The notes: generated by a model not told the origin, from the letters alone. A stretch of 64,000 nt of DNA from Burkholderiaceae bacterium (GCA_030157545.1 JAOAUN010000057.1:1-64000); one strand, 5' to 3'. Positions 1-9,423 are shown, numbered from the stretch's first letter. Numbers and translations are program-made.

Positions 1-2
1 AC

Positions 3-296
3 ATGACTTACATCAGCTCAGTCGAACGCATCGGGATGGAGAAGGGCCTTGAAAAAGGGATACAGCAGGGAATTCAACAAGGAATTGAACGAGGAATTGA
101 ACAAGGGATTGAACAAGGAATGCATCAGGGGCAGACCCGCGTGCTAAAGAGGCTGCTGACTCACCGCTTCGGTGAACTGCCGGTCTGGGTCACCGAGCGC
201 CTGGACAAAGCGGGCGTTGACGAACTCGAAGCATGGGCGGAAGCGGTACTGTCGGCCAGCTCAATCGAAGCAGTCTTTGGAGAATCGCGCCAATGA
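3..296 (+). CDS. C-terminal part of an Rpn/PD-(D/E)XK transposase-like protein (partial at left edge)
   Basis: The visible 97 residues have a Gly/Gln/Glu-rich tetrapeptide repeat region followed by a C-terminal tail (LKRLLTHRFGELP, then a helical segment to the stop). This is the usual ending of Rpn-family recombination-promoting nucleases and related putative transposases with a DUF4351-like tail. The nuclease domain, if present, lies left of the window, so the Met at position 3 is probably internal. In the known family the N-terminal half carries the PD-(D/E)XK nuclease fold. Function here cannot be judged beyond family resemblance. Confidence 0.6.
   Translation: MTYISSVERIGMEKGLEKGIQQGIQQGIERGIEQGIEQGMHQGQTRVLKRLLTHRFGELPVWVTERLDKAGVDELEAWAEAVLSASSIEAVFGESRQ
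39..131 (+). repeat. 12-nt tandem coding repeat (x-G-I-[EQ] units)
   Basis: About seven degenerate 12-nt units built around GGAATTGAACAA encode consecutive KGIQ, QGIQ, QGIE, RGIE, QGIE and QGMH tetrapeptides. Near-identical neighbouring units suggest expansion and contraction by replication slippage in this linker. Confidence 0.8.
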
Positions 297-360
297 TTTT
301 CCGAACAGAGAAAATCGCTGGGCTTCTAACTTTGCTCTAGCAATCGCGCCGGATCGGCGG

Positions 361-392
361 TCAAATAAAAAAGGTGCTCCTTTTTTATTTGA
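361..392. terminator. bidirectional intrinsic terminator between the Rpn-like gene and dcd
   Basis: A perfect 14-bp inverted repeat (arms 361-374 and 379-392, loop TGCT) has an A-run in the left arm and a T-run in the right arm. It can therefore terminate both converging genes. Confidence 0.85.
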
Positions 393-404
393 CTGCGTAA
401 GGAA

Positions 405-971
405 TCAGGTTTTCGGCAAGGTCACGCCATGCTGGCCCTGATATTTCCCGCCACGGTCTTTATACGACGTCTCACAAACTTCATCGCTTTCAAAGAACAA
501 GACCTGCGCACATCCCTCGCCCGCATAAATTTTAGCCGGCAGCGGTGTGGTATTGGAAAATTCCAGCGTCACATAGCCTTCCCATTCAGGTTCGAACGGC
601 GTCACGTTGACGATGATGCCGCATCGCGCATAAGTCGATTTGCCCAGGCAGATGGTCAGCACATTGCGCGGGATTCGAAAGTATTCGATAGTACGCGCTA
701 GAGCGAACGAATTCGGCGGGATAATGCAGACATCGCTTTTGACATCGACAAACGAGTTCTCGTCAAAATTTTTCGGATCAACGATGGTACTGTTGATATT
801 AGTGAAAATCTTGAACTCATCCGCGCAGCGAATATCGTAGCCATATGAAGATGTGCCATAGGAGACGATCTTGTGGCCGTTGGCCTCGCGCACCTGACCT
901 GGCTCAAAGGGCTCGATCATGCCGGTCTCGGCCGCCATCCGGCGTATCCACTTGTCTGATTTGATACTCAT
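405..971 (-). CDS. dcd: dCTP deaminase
   Basis: The enzyme deaminates dCTP to dUTP, supplying dUMP for thymidylate synthesis in the cytosol. The 188-residue length is normal for the trimeric dUTPase/dCTP deaminase fold. The conserved KSTYAR segment (about residues 111-116) and the [13 protein letters not shown] segment with the catalytic Glu (about 137) are intact, as is the C-terminal GKYQGQ nucleotide-closing tail. The gene stands alone on the minus strand and ends at a strong bidirectional terminator. The ATG start gives the standard [11 protein letters not shown]-terminus. Identification is very secure. Confidence 0.97.
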   Translation of the reverse strand: MSIKSDKWIRRMAAETGMIEPFEPGQVREANGHKIVSYGTSSYGYDIRCADEFKIFTNINSTIVDPKNFDENSFVDVKSDVCIIPPNSFALARTIEYFRIPRNVLTICLGKSTYARCGIIVNVTPFEPEWEGYVTLEFSNTTPLPAKIYAGEGCAQVLFFESDEVCETSYKDRGGKYQGQHGVTLPKT

Positions 972-1121
972 TTTGGCTATCCGGGAAGGAAGAAATTTTC
1001 CGCGATTTTACGCGAAGCTGGAATAAGCGGCTAGAGAAGCGCTGATTTAATAGAAAGGCTGAAACTTTTGCGGCTGAAAAAATGGCGCTAATTTCTTGAT
1101 TTTCCAAGCCCCTGCGTCGCA

Positions 1122-1976
1122 CTAGGCCTTCCGGGTGGGATCGAAGCGCGACACAATGGCGTCGCTCGTTTTGAGCCTGTTGAATGCCATATTGACTTCC
1201 GTAGCGAACTTGCAATTCCTGTCCAGTTGTTGGGCAATATAGCGCTCCGCCCCTTCAAACACCTTCACTAAATTTTGCAGCTTTTCCGGCGTATCGTACA
1301 CATGCGCCTCCGCGATGCTATGCATGCTCTCCTTTATGAGCGCGTCACGCACGCCATCGCTGACAAGGTTTATTTGCATGCGGGACTGTCCTTCCAGCGG
1401 CACCCCATTTTCATCAGTTTTTGCAGGCGCGATGAAATCCTTCAACATTGCCTCGGCCTTTTTTACCGTCGGCGCCGCACGCAAATCGTCCATCGCATTC
1501 AGGAAGGCTGTCATTTCCGGCGTGTCCAGCGCTGTATATTGCAAATACTTCGCATAAGTGGCAGCTGCGGCTGGGTCGCCGGAGCGCTTCTCACGGACGG
1601 AAGGAAATGAGTCGAGTTTATTCGAGATCGTCCCGGCCATCTCTTTCACCATCGCTTTTTTCCTGGCGGAGATATCGGCTTCAGATACAACGTGCGGCCT
1701 GGATGGCTGTGGGCTGCGTATGTTCAATGCGGCGATATCGGCGGCAGTCCGGCCAACGCTGTTCCAGAAAGCCGTTTTGACCCTTTCCGTTACCGTCTGC
1801 CTGGCCTGCATGCGCTGTGGGATGGCCTGCTGCAGTGAATTGAGCGTATTGGTCAGCTCGGCTCCGGCACTTTGGAGCAGCACTTTTTGCTTCGCCTGCC
1901 GGATTTCCTGCTTTGCAGAAAAATCCATGTTCCCAAGCCCGGTCGCGCGTCCCCGTCCTGCCTGATTGATGCCCAT
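1122..1976 (-). CDS. hypothetical protein, 284 aa
   Basis: I do not recognise this protein. It is predicted soluble and mostly helical, with no signal peptide, membrane segment or obvious catalytic motif. The N-terminus is Gly-rich (GRGRATGLGN) and is followed by a basic/Gln-rich helix (about residues 20-60) and several amphipathic segments. A GAGG ribosome-binding sequence lies just upstream of the ATG at 1976, which supports this start. It sits alone between dcd and hrpA on the same strand, with about 100-150 bp on each side. Composition is close to that of its neighbours. It is one of three orphan, signal-less proteins in the window (also 17845-19296 and 62019-64000), and a secreted-effector role is only speculation. 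Confidence 0.75.
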   Translation of the reverse strand: MGINQAGRGRATGLGNMDFSAKQEIRQAKQKVLLQSAGAELTNTLNSLQQAIPQRMQARQTVTERVKTAFWNSVGRTAADIAALNIRSPQPSRPHVVSEADISARKKAMVKEMAGTISNKLDSFPSVREKRSGDPAAAATYAKYLQYTALDTPEMTAFLNAMDDLRAAPTVKKAEAMLKDFIAPAKTDENGVPLEGQSRMQINLVSDGVRDALIKESMHSIAEAHVYDTPEKLQNLVKVFEGAERYIAQQLDRNCKFATEVNMAFNRLKTSDAIVSRFDPTRKA

Positions 1977-2075
1977 CGTTCACCCTCGAACCGGTTACCT
2001 GCATTCAGATGAGTGGCACTCCGACGACAAGCTGTTCGCCACTAGTGCAGCAATAATGCATCGCGGCGGCACCGG

Positions 2076-5000
2076 TTAGCGCTGCATGCTCTCCCACACC
2101 TTTTGCAGCCGCTTGACCGAGACTGGCATCGGTGTCTTCAACTCCTGCGCAAACAGCGAGACGCGCAACTCTTCCAGCAACCAGCGATATTCCTGCATCT
2201 GCGGATCGCGCCTGCCACTTTTTTGCGCACGCTGCCAGGGCGCAGCCGCCGTTAGCCAGTCGCTCATCAGCCTTGCATCGCGCGCAGGATCAGCGCGCAG
2301 CTTGTCCAGCCTGACTTGTATCGCCTTCAGGTAGCGCGGAAAATGCGCCAGCTGCGCATAGTCATGCTCGGCCACGAAGCGCTTAGCGATCAAACCCTGT
2401 AGCTGAGCCTGCAAATCGGCGTGCGCAGCCGCATGCGCCTTGATGCCTTGCAGCTTTTTCGGTAGTGCATGATATTCAGTGAGAACCAAGCCAATCAAGC
2501 GCGCAATTTCATTGACCAGCAAATTCAGACGCGCCTTGCCTTCTTCGCGCCGCTGGTTGAACTCGCCCTGATTCTTTGGCAGAGGCTGCTGCAGACAGGC
2601 GCGCTCCAGTCCGGCCTGAATGATCTGGTCGCGCAATTCTTCCTGCGAGCCGAGCGCCATGTACTGCATACCCATTTGCTGCAGACCCGGCACATTTTTT
2701 TCCAGGAATTTCATTTGCTCTTTGAGCTGCAGCGCGAACAGGCGACGCAGGCCGGCGAAATGAATTTGTGCGGCTTCATTCGGGTCATCAAAGACTTCGA
2801 GATCACAATGCGTCGTTTTGTCGACCAGCGCAGGAAACCCGATCAGAGTTTGTTTACCTTGCTGGATTTCGAGCAGCTCGGGCAGCTCGCCGAAGGTCCA
2901 GCTATTGAGGTTTTGATAGTTTGACGGCGTGCTTAAAGGCGCTGGGTTCCGGCTAGCGCCGGAACGACGCTGCGTAGGATTTTCTTCGCTGACCGGCACA
3001 CTTTGCTCGGCGATTTTTTGAAACTGCTCACGTGCCTGTCCACCAAACTCAGCCTGCAAAGCGGATAGGTTGCGCCCCATTTCCAGCTGACGTCCATGCT
3101 CGTCAATAATCTTGAAATTCATGAAGTGATGCGCCGGCAAAGTCTCGAGCTTAAAGTCGCTAATGCGCACCATCAGCGTGGTCTGCTCGCGAATGTCGGC
3201 AATCAGCACATCGAGCAAATCACCCAAACCGAATTTTTTAGCCGCATGCACACGCTCACAAAACCCCGCCGCATAATCCGGCAGAGGCACGCAGTGACGA
3301 CGCAATTTTTGTGGCAGCGACTTTAGCAGCAGATGGGTCTTCTCTTTCAGCATGCCCGGCACCAGCCATTCGCAGCGCGTGACCGAAACCTGGTTCAACG
3401 CAAACAACGGCACGGCCAGTGTGACGCCATCGCGATGCGAGCCGGGCTCAAAATGATAGCTCAGCGCCATTTCGATACCGGCATTGCGCATCACTTTAGG
3501 AAACAGCTCGGTGGTAACGCCAGCGGCTTCATGCCGCATCAGGTCGTCGCGGTTCAGATACAGGATCTTCGGATTTTTTGCACTGGCTTCGCGCAGCCAT
3601 TTTTCAAAATCAACAGCGTTGTGTATGTCTGCCGGTATCAGCTTGTCGTAAAAGGCCGCGATCAGTTCATCATCCACCAACACATCAAGCCGGCGCGATT
3701 TGTGTTCGAGGTTTTCAATTTCGCGAATCAGTTTCTGGTTGTGCGCAAAAAATGGCGAACGGGTCTCGAAGTCACCACCGGCCAGCGCATCGCGAATAAA
3801 AATTTCGCGCGCTTCTTCCGGCTTGAAATTACCGTAGTTGATGCGGCGCTGGCTATAGACTACCAAGCCATACAGCGTCGCGCGTTCATAGGCTGACACC
3901 TGCCCACTCTTTTTTTCCCAGCGCGGCTCGCCCCAGGATTTTTTCAGCAAATGCCCGCCTACTTTTTCCAGCCATTCCGGCTGGATCTGCGCAACGGTGC
4001 GCGCATACAGGCGCGAGGTATCTACCAGCTCGGCTGCGACGACCCATTTGCCGGCCTTTTTCAGCAGCGATGAACCCGGCCAGATATGAAACTTGATGCC
4101 GCGTGCGCCGAGGTAGTGCGGCTCGTCATCGGCCTTGAAACCTATGTTGCCGAGCAAGCCAGTCAACAGCGCTGTATGTAGCTGTTCATAGGTTGCCGGT
4201 GCTTCATTCAAGCGCCAGCCCTGCTCGCGCACGATGGTCAGCAATTGCGAATGCACATCACGCCATTCGCGCAGACGCATCTGAGACAAAAAATTGGCGC
4301 GGCAATGCTCTTGCAGCAGGCGGTTGGATTTTTTATGCGCGATCGCATCTTCAAACCATGTCCAGATTTTCAGGTAAGCGGGGAATTCGGATTTTTCATC
4401 CGAGAATTTTTTATGCGCTGCATCGGCCGCGCCCTGCGCTTCAACCGGCCGGTCACGCGGGTCTTGCACCGACAAGGCGGATGCAATGATCAGCATTTCA
4501 GTCAGGCAGACATTGTCTTTACCGGCCAATATCATGCGCCCGACACGCGGGTCCAGCGGCAGCTTGGCCAGCTGGCGACCGAGATTGGTGAGTTGCTGTT
4601 CATCGTCGACTGCACCCAGCTCTTGCAAGAGTTGATAGCCATCGGCAATGGCGCGGCCCAGCGGTGGCTCGATGAACGGGAAATCTTCAATATCACCGAG
4701 CCGCAGCGACTTCATGCGCAGGATGACCGAGGCCAGCGACGAGCGCAAAATCTCAGGTTCGGTAAATCTCGAACGCTGCAGAAAATCCTGCTCTTCATAC
4801 AAGCGTATGCAGACACCTGAGGCAACACGGCCGCAACGACCGGCACGCTGATTGGCCGCCGACTGCGCAATGGCTTCAATCTGCAACTGCTCGACCTTGT
4901 TGCGGTAGCTGTAGCGTTTGACGCGCGCGGTACCCGCATCGACCACATAGCGAATGCCGGGTACGGTCAGTGAGGTCTCGGCGACGTTGGTGGCCAGCAC

Positions 5001-5918
5001 AATGCGGCGCGCGTTACTTGGCTTGAAGATGCGCTCCTGCTCCTGCGCCGACAGCCGCGCATACAGCGGCAATATTTCGACATGCGGCGGATGATGCTTG
5101 CGCAGGGCTTCGGCAGCATCCCGGATTTCGCGCTCGCCGGGCAAGAACACCAATACGTCGCCGGGGCCGATCAGGGCCAGTTCATCGACGGCGTCAACAA
5201 TGGCATCCATCAGGTCGCGCTGTTCCTTGGCTTTTTGTGCCGCACCTAATTTGACCGCCTGATCCGGCTCTACAGGCCGGTAGCGCAGTTCGACCGGGTA
5301 CAGCCGGCCCGAAACTTCAATGACGGGGGCGGGCTTGTCAGCGCTGCCGAAATGGCGCGCAAAGCGGTCCGCGTCAATGGTGGCCGAGGTGATGATGATT
5401 TTCAGGTCCGGCCGCTTTGGCAGCAGCTGCTTTAAGTAACCAAGCAGGAAATCAATGTTGAGGCTGCGCTCATGCGCCTCGTCGATGATGATGGTGTCAT
5501 ATTGTTTTAGTAACGGATCGCCCTGGGTTTCGGCCAGCAGGATACCGTCGGTCATCAGTTTGACCCAGGCGCCGGGCGACAGCGTGTCGTTGAAGCGCAC
5601 CTTGAAGCCCACGTGCATGCCAGCCGGCGAGCCGAGCTCTTGGGCAATGCGTTTGGCGGTGGAAGACGCGGCGAGTCGGCGCGGCTGGGTATGGCCGATC
5701 AGACCGCGCTCGCCACGCCCCAGAGCCAGACAGATCTTGGGCAGCTGCGTAGTCTTGCCGGAGCCGGTCTCGCCGCAGACGATGATGACCTGATGCGCAG
5801 AGAGCGCAGCGGCGATCTCGTCGCGCCGGCCAGAGACGGGCAATTCTTCGGGAAAGGTCACCGCTGGCAGCGGATTGCGCGGGGGTCCGGCTTTTTTGGA
5901 GGAATCGATTACGGACAT
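2076..5918 (-). CDS. hrpA: ATP-dependent RNA helicase HrpA (DEAH box)
   Basis: HrpA is a DEAH/RHA RNA helicase; its E. coli counterpart takes part in mRNA processing and ribosome-related quality control. From the preferred start at 5918 the protein is 1280 aa (E. coli about 1300). Walker A GETGSGKT lies at about residues 49-56 and DEAH at 146-149, followed by the SAT motif, the RecA2 domain with QRAGRCGR, the HA2/OB region and the long DUF3418 C-terminal domain typical of HrpA. An upstream ATG at 5945 would overlap argA and is less likely. Near residues 980-994 the sequence RRSGASRNPAPL is encoded by a palindromic repeat inserted in frame (see 2935-2974). The start faces argA with only about 25 bp between the two ATGs. 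Confidence 0.96.
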   Translation of the reverse strand: MSVIDSSKKAGPPRNPLPAVTFPEELPVSGRRDEIAAALSAHQVIIVCGETGSGKTTQLPKICLALGRGERGLIGHTQPRRLAASSTAKRIAQELGSPAGMHVGFKVRFNDTLSPGAWVKLMTDGILLAETQGDPLLKQYDTIIIDEAHERSLNIDFLLGYLKQLLPKRPDLKIIITSATIDADRFARHFGSADKPAPVIEVSGRLYPVELRYRPVEPDQAVKLGAAQKAKEQRDLMDAIVDAVDELALIGPGDVLVFLPGEREIRDAAEALRKHHPPHVEILPLYARLSAQEQERIFKPSNARRIVLATNVAETSLTVPGIRYVVDAGTARVKRYSYRNKVEQLQIEAIAQSAANQRAGRCGRVASGVCIRLYEEQDFLQRSRFTEPEILRSSLASVILRMKSLRLGDIEDFPFIEPPLGRAIADGYQLLQELGAVDDEQQLTNLGRQLAKLPLDPRVGRMILAGKDNVCLTEMLIIASALSVQDPRDRPVEAQGAADAAHKKFSDEKSEFPAYLKIWTWFEDAIAHKKSNRLLQEHCRANFLSQMRLREWRDVHSQLLTIVREQGWRLNEAPATYEQLHTALLTGLLGNIGFKADDEPHYLGARGIKFHIWPGSSLLKKAGKWVVAAELVDTSRLYARTVAQIQPEWLEKVGGHLLKKSWGEPRWEKKSGQVSAYERATLYGLVVYSQRRINYGNFKPEEAREIFIRDALAGGDFETRSPFFAHNQKLIREIENLEHKSRRLDVLVDDELIAAFYDKLIPADIHNAVDFEKWLREASAKNPKILYLNRDDLMRHEAAGVTTELFPKVMRNAGIEMALSYHFEPGSHRDGVTLAVPLFALNQVSVTRCEWLVPGMLKEKTHLLLKSLPQKLRRHCVPLPDYAAGFCERVHAAKKFGLGDLLDVLIADIREQTTLMVRISDFKLETLPAHHFMNFKIIDEHGRQLEMGRNLSALQAEFGGQAREQFQKIAEQSVPVSEENPTQRRSGASRNPAPLSTPSNYQNLNSWTFGELPELLEIQQGKQTLIGFPALVDKTTHCDLEVFDDPNEAAQIHFAGLRRLFALQLKEQMKFLEKNVPGLQQMGMQYMALGSQEELRDQIIQAGLERACLQQPLPKNQGEFNQRREEGKARLNLLVNEIARLIGLVLTEYHALPKKLQGIKAHAAAHADLQAQLQGLIAKRFVAEHDYAQLAHFPRYLKAIQVRLDKLRADPARDARLMSDWLTAAAPWQRAQKSGRRDPQMQEYRWLLEELRVSLFAQELKTPMPVSVKRLQKVWESMQR
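2935..2974 (-). repeat. palindromic REP-like element inside hrpA, translated in frame
   Basis: Arms 2946-2953 and 2958-2965 form an 8-bp perfect stem with a 4-nt loop. Flanks read CGTC before and CCCAGCG...CTTT after on the minus strand, matching the dispersed family at 26436, 33806, 37689, 53758 and 61547. The hrpA frame reads through it without a stop and gives RRSGASRNPAPL in a linker before the last domain. Confidence 0.8.
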
Positions 5919-5928
5919 GGCGGAGCGA

Positions 5929-5936
5929 ATTATAAT
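5929..5936. promoter_or_regulatory. palindromic ATTATAAT, possible shared -10 of hrpA and argA
   Basis: TATAAT occurs on the plus strand at 5931-5936 and on the minus strand at 5934-5929, within the 25 bp between the two start codons. Start sites about 7 nt downstream would fall almost at each ATG, giving very short or leaderless mRNAs. No good -35 hexamer is visible on either side, so this is tentative. Confidence 0.35.
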
Positions 5937-5943
5937 GCCGCTC

Positions 5944-7254
5944 ATGGAAAACTCGATCCAGTTCGTTGAATGGTTGCGCTCCGTCGCTCCCTACATCCAT
6001 GCCTTCCGTGGCAAAACCTTCGTGGTCGCCTTCCCCGGCGAGCTGGTGATGGCGGGCGCACTGCCTGTTCTTGCCCATGATTTGTCGCTATTGCACGCCC
6101 TTGGCATCAAGGTGGTGATCGTGCATGGTTCACGCCCGCAAGTTGAAGAACAACTGGCCTTGAGGCACAGCGAGACCCGCTTTCATAACGGGCTGCGCAT
6201 TACCGATGCCACTGCGCTTGAATGCGCTAAAGAAGCGGCCGGTGAGTTGCGCCTCGATATTGAAGCCGCATTCAGTCAGGGTTTGCCGAATACGCCGATG
6301 GCAAATGCCGCAATCAGGGTTATCTCGGGTAACTTCGTTGTTGCGCGGCCGATGGGGATCATTGACGGCGTGGACCTCGAACATACGGGCGTCACTCGCA
6401 AGATCGCCCATGAAACGATTAACCCTATTCTGGCCAATGGCAGCCTGGTGCTGCTGTCGCCGCTGGGCTTTTCGCCAACTGGTGAAGTCTTCAATCTGGC
6501 GCTCGAGGATGTCGCAGTCGCTGCAGCAACTGCACTGCGCGCCGACAAGCTGATTTTTATCACTGAAACACCGATGATGGTCGATGCGGGCGGCGCCGAG
6601 ATCCACGAGTTGTCAGCGCATCTGGCGCAAGCGGTGCTGGCCTCAGGCTGCCTGCCGGCCGATGCGGCGTTTTATCTGGAACACGGCATCAAGGCTTGTC
6701 AGGGTGGCGTGCCGCGTGCGCATATTGTGCCGTTCGCTACCGATGGCTCGGTGCTGCTGGAGATATTTACTCACGATGGCGTAGGCACCATGATCTCTTC
6801 CGAAAATCTGGAGAGCCTGCGCGAGGCGAGCATTGAAGATGTGGGCGGCATTCTGCAATTGATCGAACCGCTCGAAGCCGACGGCACACTCGTCAAACGC
6901 GGCCGTGAACTGATCGAACGCGAGATTGATTATTTTTCCGTCATCGAGCATGACGGCGTGATCTTTGGCTGCGCCGCGCTGTATCCTTTTCCTGCGGAGA
7001 AAATGGCCGAGATGGCCTGCCTGACCGTCAACCCCGAGGTACAGGCGCAGGGCGATGGCGAGCGCTTGCTCAAACATCTGGAAATCCGCGCGCGCAATGC
7101 CGGCTTTAAAAAACTGTTTGTGCTGACCACCCGCACGGCACACTGGTTTCTCAAGCGCGGCTTTGTGAGTGCGACTTTCGACGACCTGCCAAAGAACCGG
7201 CAGAATATGTACAACTGGCAGCGCAAGTCGCTGGTACTCATCAAGAAATTATAA
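5944..7254 (+). CDS. argA: amino-acid N-acetyltransferase (N-acetylglutamate synthase)
   Basis: The enzyme acetylates glutamate with acetyl-CoA, the first step of arginine biosynthesis. It has the classical ArgA architecture: an amino-acid-kinase-like N-terminal domain (about residues 10-285, with [11 protein letters not shown] and [10 protein letters not shown]) fused to a C-terminal GNAT acetyltransferase domain (about 290-430, with [12 protein letters not shown] as the acetyl-CoA loop). The ATG at 5944 gives 436 aa, close to E. coli ArgA (443). Upstream in-frame Mets at 5875 and 5935 would extend into hrpA. yggX follows after 14 bp and is probably co-transcribed. The kinase-like domain normally binds arginine for feedback inhibition. 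Confidence 0.95.
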   Translation: MENSIQFVEWLRSVAPYIHAFRGKTFVVAFPGELVMAGALPVLAHDLSLLHALGIKVVIVHGSRPQVEEQLALRHSETRFHNGLRITDATALECAKEAAGELRLDIEAAFSQGLPNTPMANAAIRVISGNFVVARPMGIIDGVDLEHTGVTRKIAHETINPILANGSLVLLSPLGFSPTGEVFNLALEDVAVAAATALRADKLIFITETPMMVDAGGAEIHELSAHLAQAVLASGCLPADAAFYLEHGIKACQGGVPRAHIVPFATDGSVLLEIFTHDGVGTMISSENLESLREASIEDVGGILQLIEPLEADGTLVKRGRELIEREIDYFSVIEHDGVIFGCAALYPFPAEKMAEMACLTVNPEVQAQGDGERLLKHLEIRARNAGFKKLFVLTTRTAHWFLKRGFVSATFDDLPKNRQNMYNWQRKSLVLIKKL

Positions 7255-7268
7255 GTTTGGAGAATAAG

Positions 7269-7541
7269 ATGGCGCGCATGGTTCACTGCATTAAATTGAA
7301 TAAAGAAGCTGAAGGACTGGACTTCCCGCCTTATCCGGGCGAACTGGGCAAAAAAATCTGGGAGACAGTTTCGAAAGAAGCGTGGGCTGCCTGGCTCAAG
7401 CATCAGACCATGCTGGTCAATGAAAACCGGCTCAACCTTGCCGATGTGCGCGCCCGCAAGTATCTGGCTACGCAGATGGAAAAGCATTTCTTCGGCGAAG
7501 GCGCTGATGCGGCGCAGGGGTATGTGCCGCCGGCAGAGTAA
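7269..7541 (+). CDS. yggX: probable Fe(2+)-trafficking protein YggX
   Basis: This small cytosolic protein (90 aa) belongs to the YggX family, which is linked to protection of Fe-S clusters and iron trafficking during oxidative stress. The conserved N-terminus [19 protein letters not shown] carries the family Cys at residue 7, followed by the PYPGELG and SKEAWAAW motifs. The start is set by GGAG at 7259-7262, 6 nt before the ATG at 7269; an in-frame TTG at 7257 is an unlikely alternative. It lies 14 bp after argA and ahead of a strong terminator, which suggests a two-gene operon. Confidence 0.93.
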   Translation: MARMVHCIKLNKEAEGLDFPPYPGELGKKIWETVSKEAWAAWLKHQTMLVNENRLNLADVRARKYLATQMEKHFFGEGADAAQGYVPPAE

Positions 7542-7559
7542 AGCTGTTAGATCGACTAG

Positions 7560-7592
7560 AAAACCTGCAAAAATTAATTGCAGGTTTTTTTT
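7560..7592. terminator. intrinsic terminator after yggX
   Basis: An 11-bp stem (AAAACCTGCAA at 7560-7570 with its complement at 7578-7588) has a 7-nt loop and is followed by a run of T. The A-rich left arm means it can also serve rpiA from the other side. Confidence 0.9.
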
Positions 7593-7604
7593 CAAATCAA
7601 CTAA

Positions 7605-8276
7605 TCAGAACTGCATGGTTCGAACGCCATCATCCATTCCAAGCAAACATACGGCTGCACCTTGCAGCGCAAACAAGCCCACGCTGACCACACCGGGCAG
7701 CTGGTTGATCTGCTGCTCCAAGCGCTTAGGCTCGCGAATCTGCAAACCGGCAGCATCAAGAATGTAGCAAGCATTGTCGGTTACGTAGGGCTTGCCGTCT
7801 TTCATGCGCAGCACCGGAGTCGCACCGAGCGCCGTCAAACTACGCATCACTGATTGCACCGCCATAGGAATCACTTCAACCGGCAAGGGGAATTTTCCCA
7901 TCACGTCAACCAATTTGGAGCCGTCGGCGATGCAGATGAATTTGTCAGCGACCGAGGCGACAATTTTTTCGCGCGTAAGTGCACCGCCACCGCCTTTGAT
8001 CATGGCGCCGCTGTGGTCAATTTCGTCAGCGCCGTCGATGTAGACGGGCATGCTATCGACATCATTCAAATCGAATACGGGAATGCCATGCGACTTCAGA
8101 CGGGCAGCAGTCGCCTCACTGGAAGCGACCGCGCCTTTGATGCGGCCCTTGATCTTGCCCAGTTCATCGATGAAGAAATTGGCAGTTGAGCCGGTGCCCA
8201 CGCCAATGATGGCGCCGTCGACTACATAGTCTATCGCTGCGCGCGCTACTGCCTGCTTGAGTTCGTCCTGTGTCAT
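7605..8276 (-). CDS. rpiA: ribose-5-phosphate isomerase A
   Basis: RpiA interconverts ribose 5-phosphate and ribulose 5-phosphate in the pentose phosphate pathway. The 223-aa length is typical. The phosphate-binding GVGTGSTA (about 25-32), DGADEI (81-86, catalytic Asp) and [11 protein letters not shown] (94-104, catalytic Glu about 103) are all present. It is downstream of, and in the same direction as, the LuxR-type gene, with 48 bp between them. That gap holds a hairpin whose 3' arm covers the likely ribosome-binding site. Confidence 0.97.
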   Translation of the reverse strand: MTQDELKQAVARAAIDYVVDGAIIGVGTGSTANFFIDELGKIKGRIKGAVASSEATAARLKSHGIPVFDLNDVDSMPVYIDGADEIDHSGAMIKGGGGALTREKIVASVADKFICIADGSKLVDVMGKFPLPVEVIPMAVQSVMRSLTALGATPVLRMKDGKPYVTDNACYILDAAGLQIREPKRLEQQINQLPGVVSVGLFALQGAAVCLLGMDDGVRTMQF

Positions 8277-8278
8277 TC

Positions 8279-8308
8279 AATGTCGCCTGAAAAGTGATAG
8301 GCGACATT
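8279..8308 (-). promoter_or_regulatory. hairpin over the rpiA ribosome-binding region
   Basis: A 10-bp perfect stem (arms 8299-8308 and 8279-8288) ends 2 nt before the rpiA ATG. Its 3' arm contains AGGCGA, the only SD-like sequence there, so translation of rpiA could be limited by folding. There is no T-run on the minus strand, so it is not a normal terminator. Confidence 0.4.
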
Positions 8309-8324
8309 TTAACGGATCAGCTTA

Positions 8325-9326
8325 TCAAGCCGGTGCCGAATTTGAAATCAGATAATGTGCAAGCGCAGCTTTGTCATGCAAGTTCAGCTTGTGATAAAGA
8401 TGTGCCAGCTGATTACGGACTGTGTGATGCGACACGCCAAGTTCGCGCGCAATCTGCTTGTGGCTCATGCCGGCAGCAAAACGGCGGGCCACAACAAACT
8501 CGCGTGGAGTCAGGATTTCCAATGCATGAATAGGACGAACGCGGCACAAGTTGAAACCGTGCTGGCGTACCAGGCTGATTTCAATCTGGGTACCGCGCCA
8601 GGTTTTACCAGCTTGCAGTGCTTCCAGCGCAACTTGCGGAATGGTTTCCGGCGTCAGCTCGGGCCATTCGCGTTCCAGCAAATCAAAAAAACGCGGGTCG
8701 GCGATATCGACCGACCCCTGCATGTTGATAAGCCCTGAAGCTGAGTCATCATTGCTGTTGCCATGCCGTTCGAGGGTTCGGGTTCGATTGATGACGATGG
8801 CGCGTGACAGATGAATCCACAAGCCATGCAGACAGGCCGCATCGGTCTGGGCAAAGCGCACATCATTACTGCGATAGAGCACAATCCAGCGCGCAGGTTT
8901 GACCTTGTCAGGGTCGTCGCCATGGATCATCAAATGACACAAACCGAGTTCTTCTGCCAGCGTGCGTCCACTGCTTTTTTCTTTTGCCTTGCCATTCACC
9001 GCTGAGGTTTTCGATTTCCGGTACAACTCGCGTATGCCACCGCGTGCAGGCGATGCTGGCGCGCTGCGAAATCCGCGCGCAACAGGATCATCTTGAAAAT
9101 GTGATTTGGAGAGAACAGTTTCGGGGATTGTCGCCGTAGGTTCATTGGCAGCAAGTGGAAATCCGGCCAGCGCAGTTTCTTGCGGCGCTTCACCGGTGCC
9201 AAACAAGGCGCCGTCAAAGCGTATCCAGTTTTGTAGTAAGCCGATTGCCTGCGTCAGAAATTGGTCAGGCGATGCATATTCGGCGAGGGCATATAAATCT
9301 CTGACGGTGCTTGAGAATGCTTGCAA
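8325..9326 (-). CDS. LuxR-family transcriptional regulator
   Basis: 333 aa. The C-terminal region (about 268-328) is a clear LuxR/FixJ helix-turn-helix: LTPREFVVARRFAAGMSHK, then QIARELGVSHHTVRNQL and LYHKLNLHDK. The N-terminal about 250 residues have no recognisable receiver or autoinducer-binding motifs and may be a divergent sensor domain; the ligand is unknown. The gene is divergent from the small exported-protein gene at 9575, with about 250 bp of shared regulatory DNA that includes a 7-8-7 dyad. It may control that neighbour (inference). Confidence 0.85.
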   Translation of the reverse strand: MQAFSSTVRDLYALAEYASPDQFLTQAIGLLQNWIRFDGALFGTGEAPQETALAGFPLAANEPTATIPETVLSKSHFQDDPVARGFRSAPASPARGGIRELYRKSKTSAVNGKAKEKSSGRTLAEELGLCHLMIHGDDPDKVKPARWIVLYRSNDVRFAQTDAACLHGLWIHLSRAIVINRTRTLERHGNSNDDSASGLINMQGSVDIADPRFFDLLEREWPELTPETIPQVALEALQAGKTWRGTQIEISLVRQHGFNLCRVRPIHALEILTPREFVVARRFAAGMSHKQIARELGVSHHTVRNQLAHLYHKLNLHDKAALAHYLISNSAPA

Positions 9327-9423
9327 AGTAACCTCCTCTGTTGCCTCGTTGATAATTGGGACTCTGATACTGATGGTCCTGTTTTATGAATTAGACAACA
9401 AAACTATAGCATCTCTTGAACAC

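Noticed and set aside
5875..5943. Longer start for argA at 5875
   Set aside because: It would extend into hrpA with non-conserved residues; the ATG at 5944 gives the normal ArgA length.
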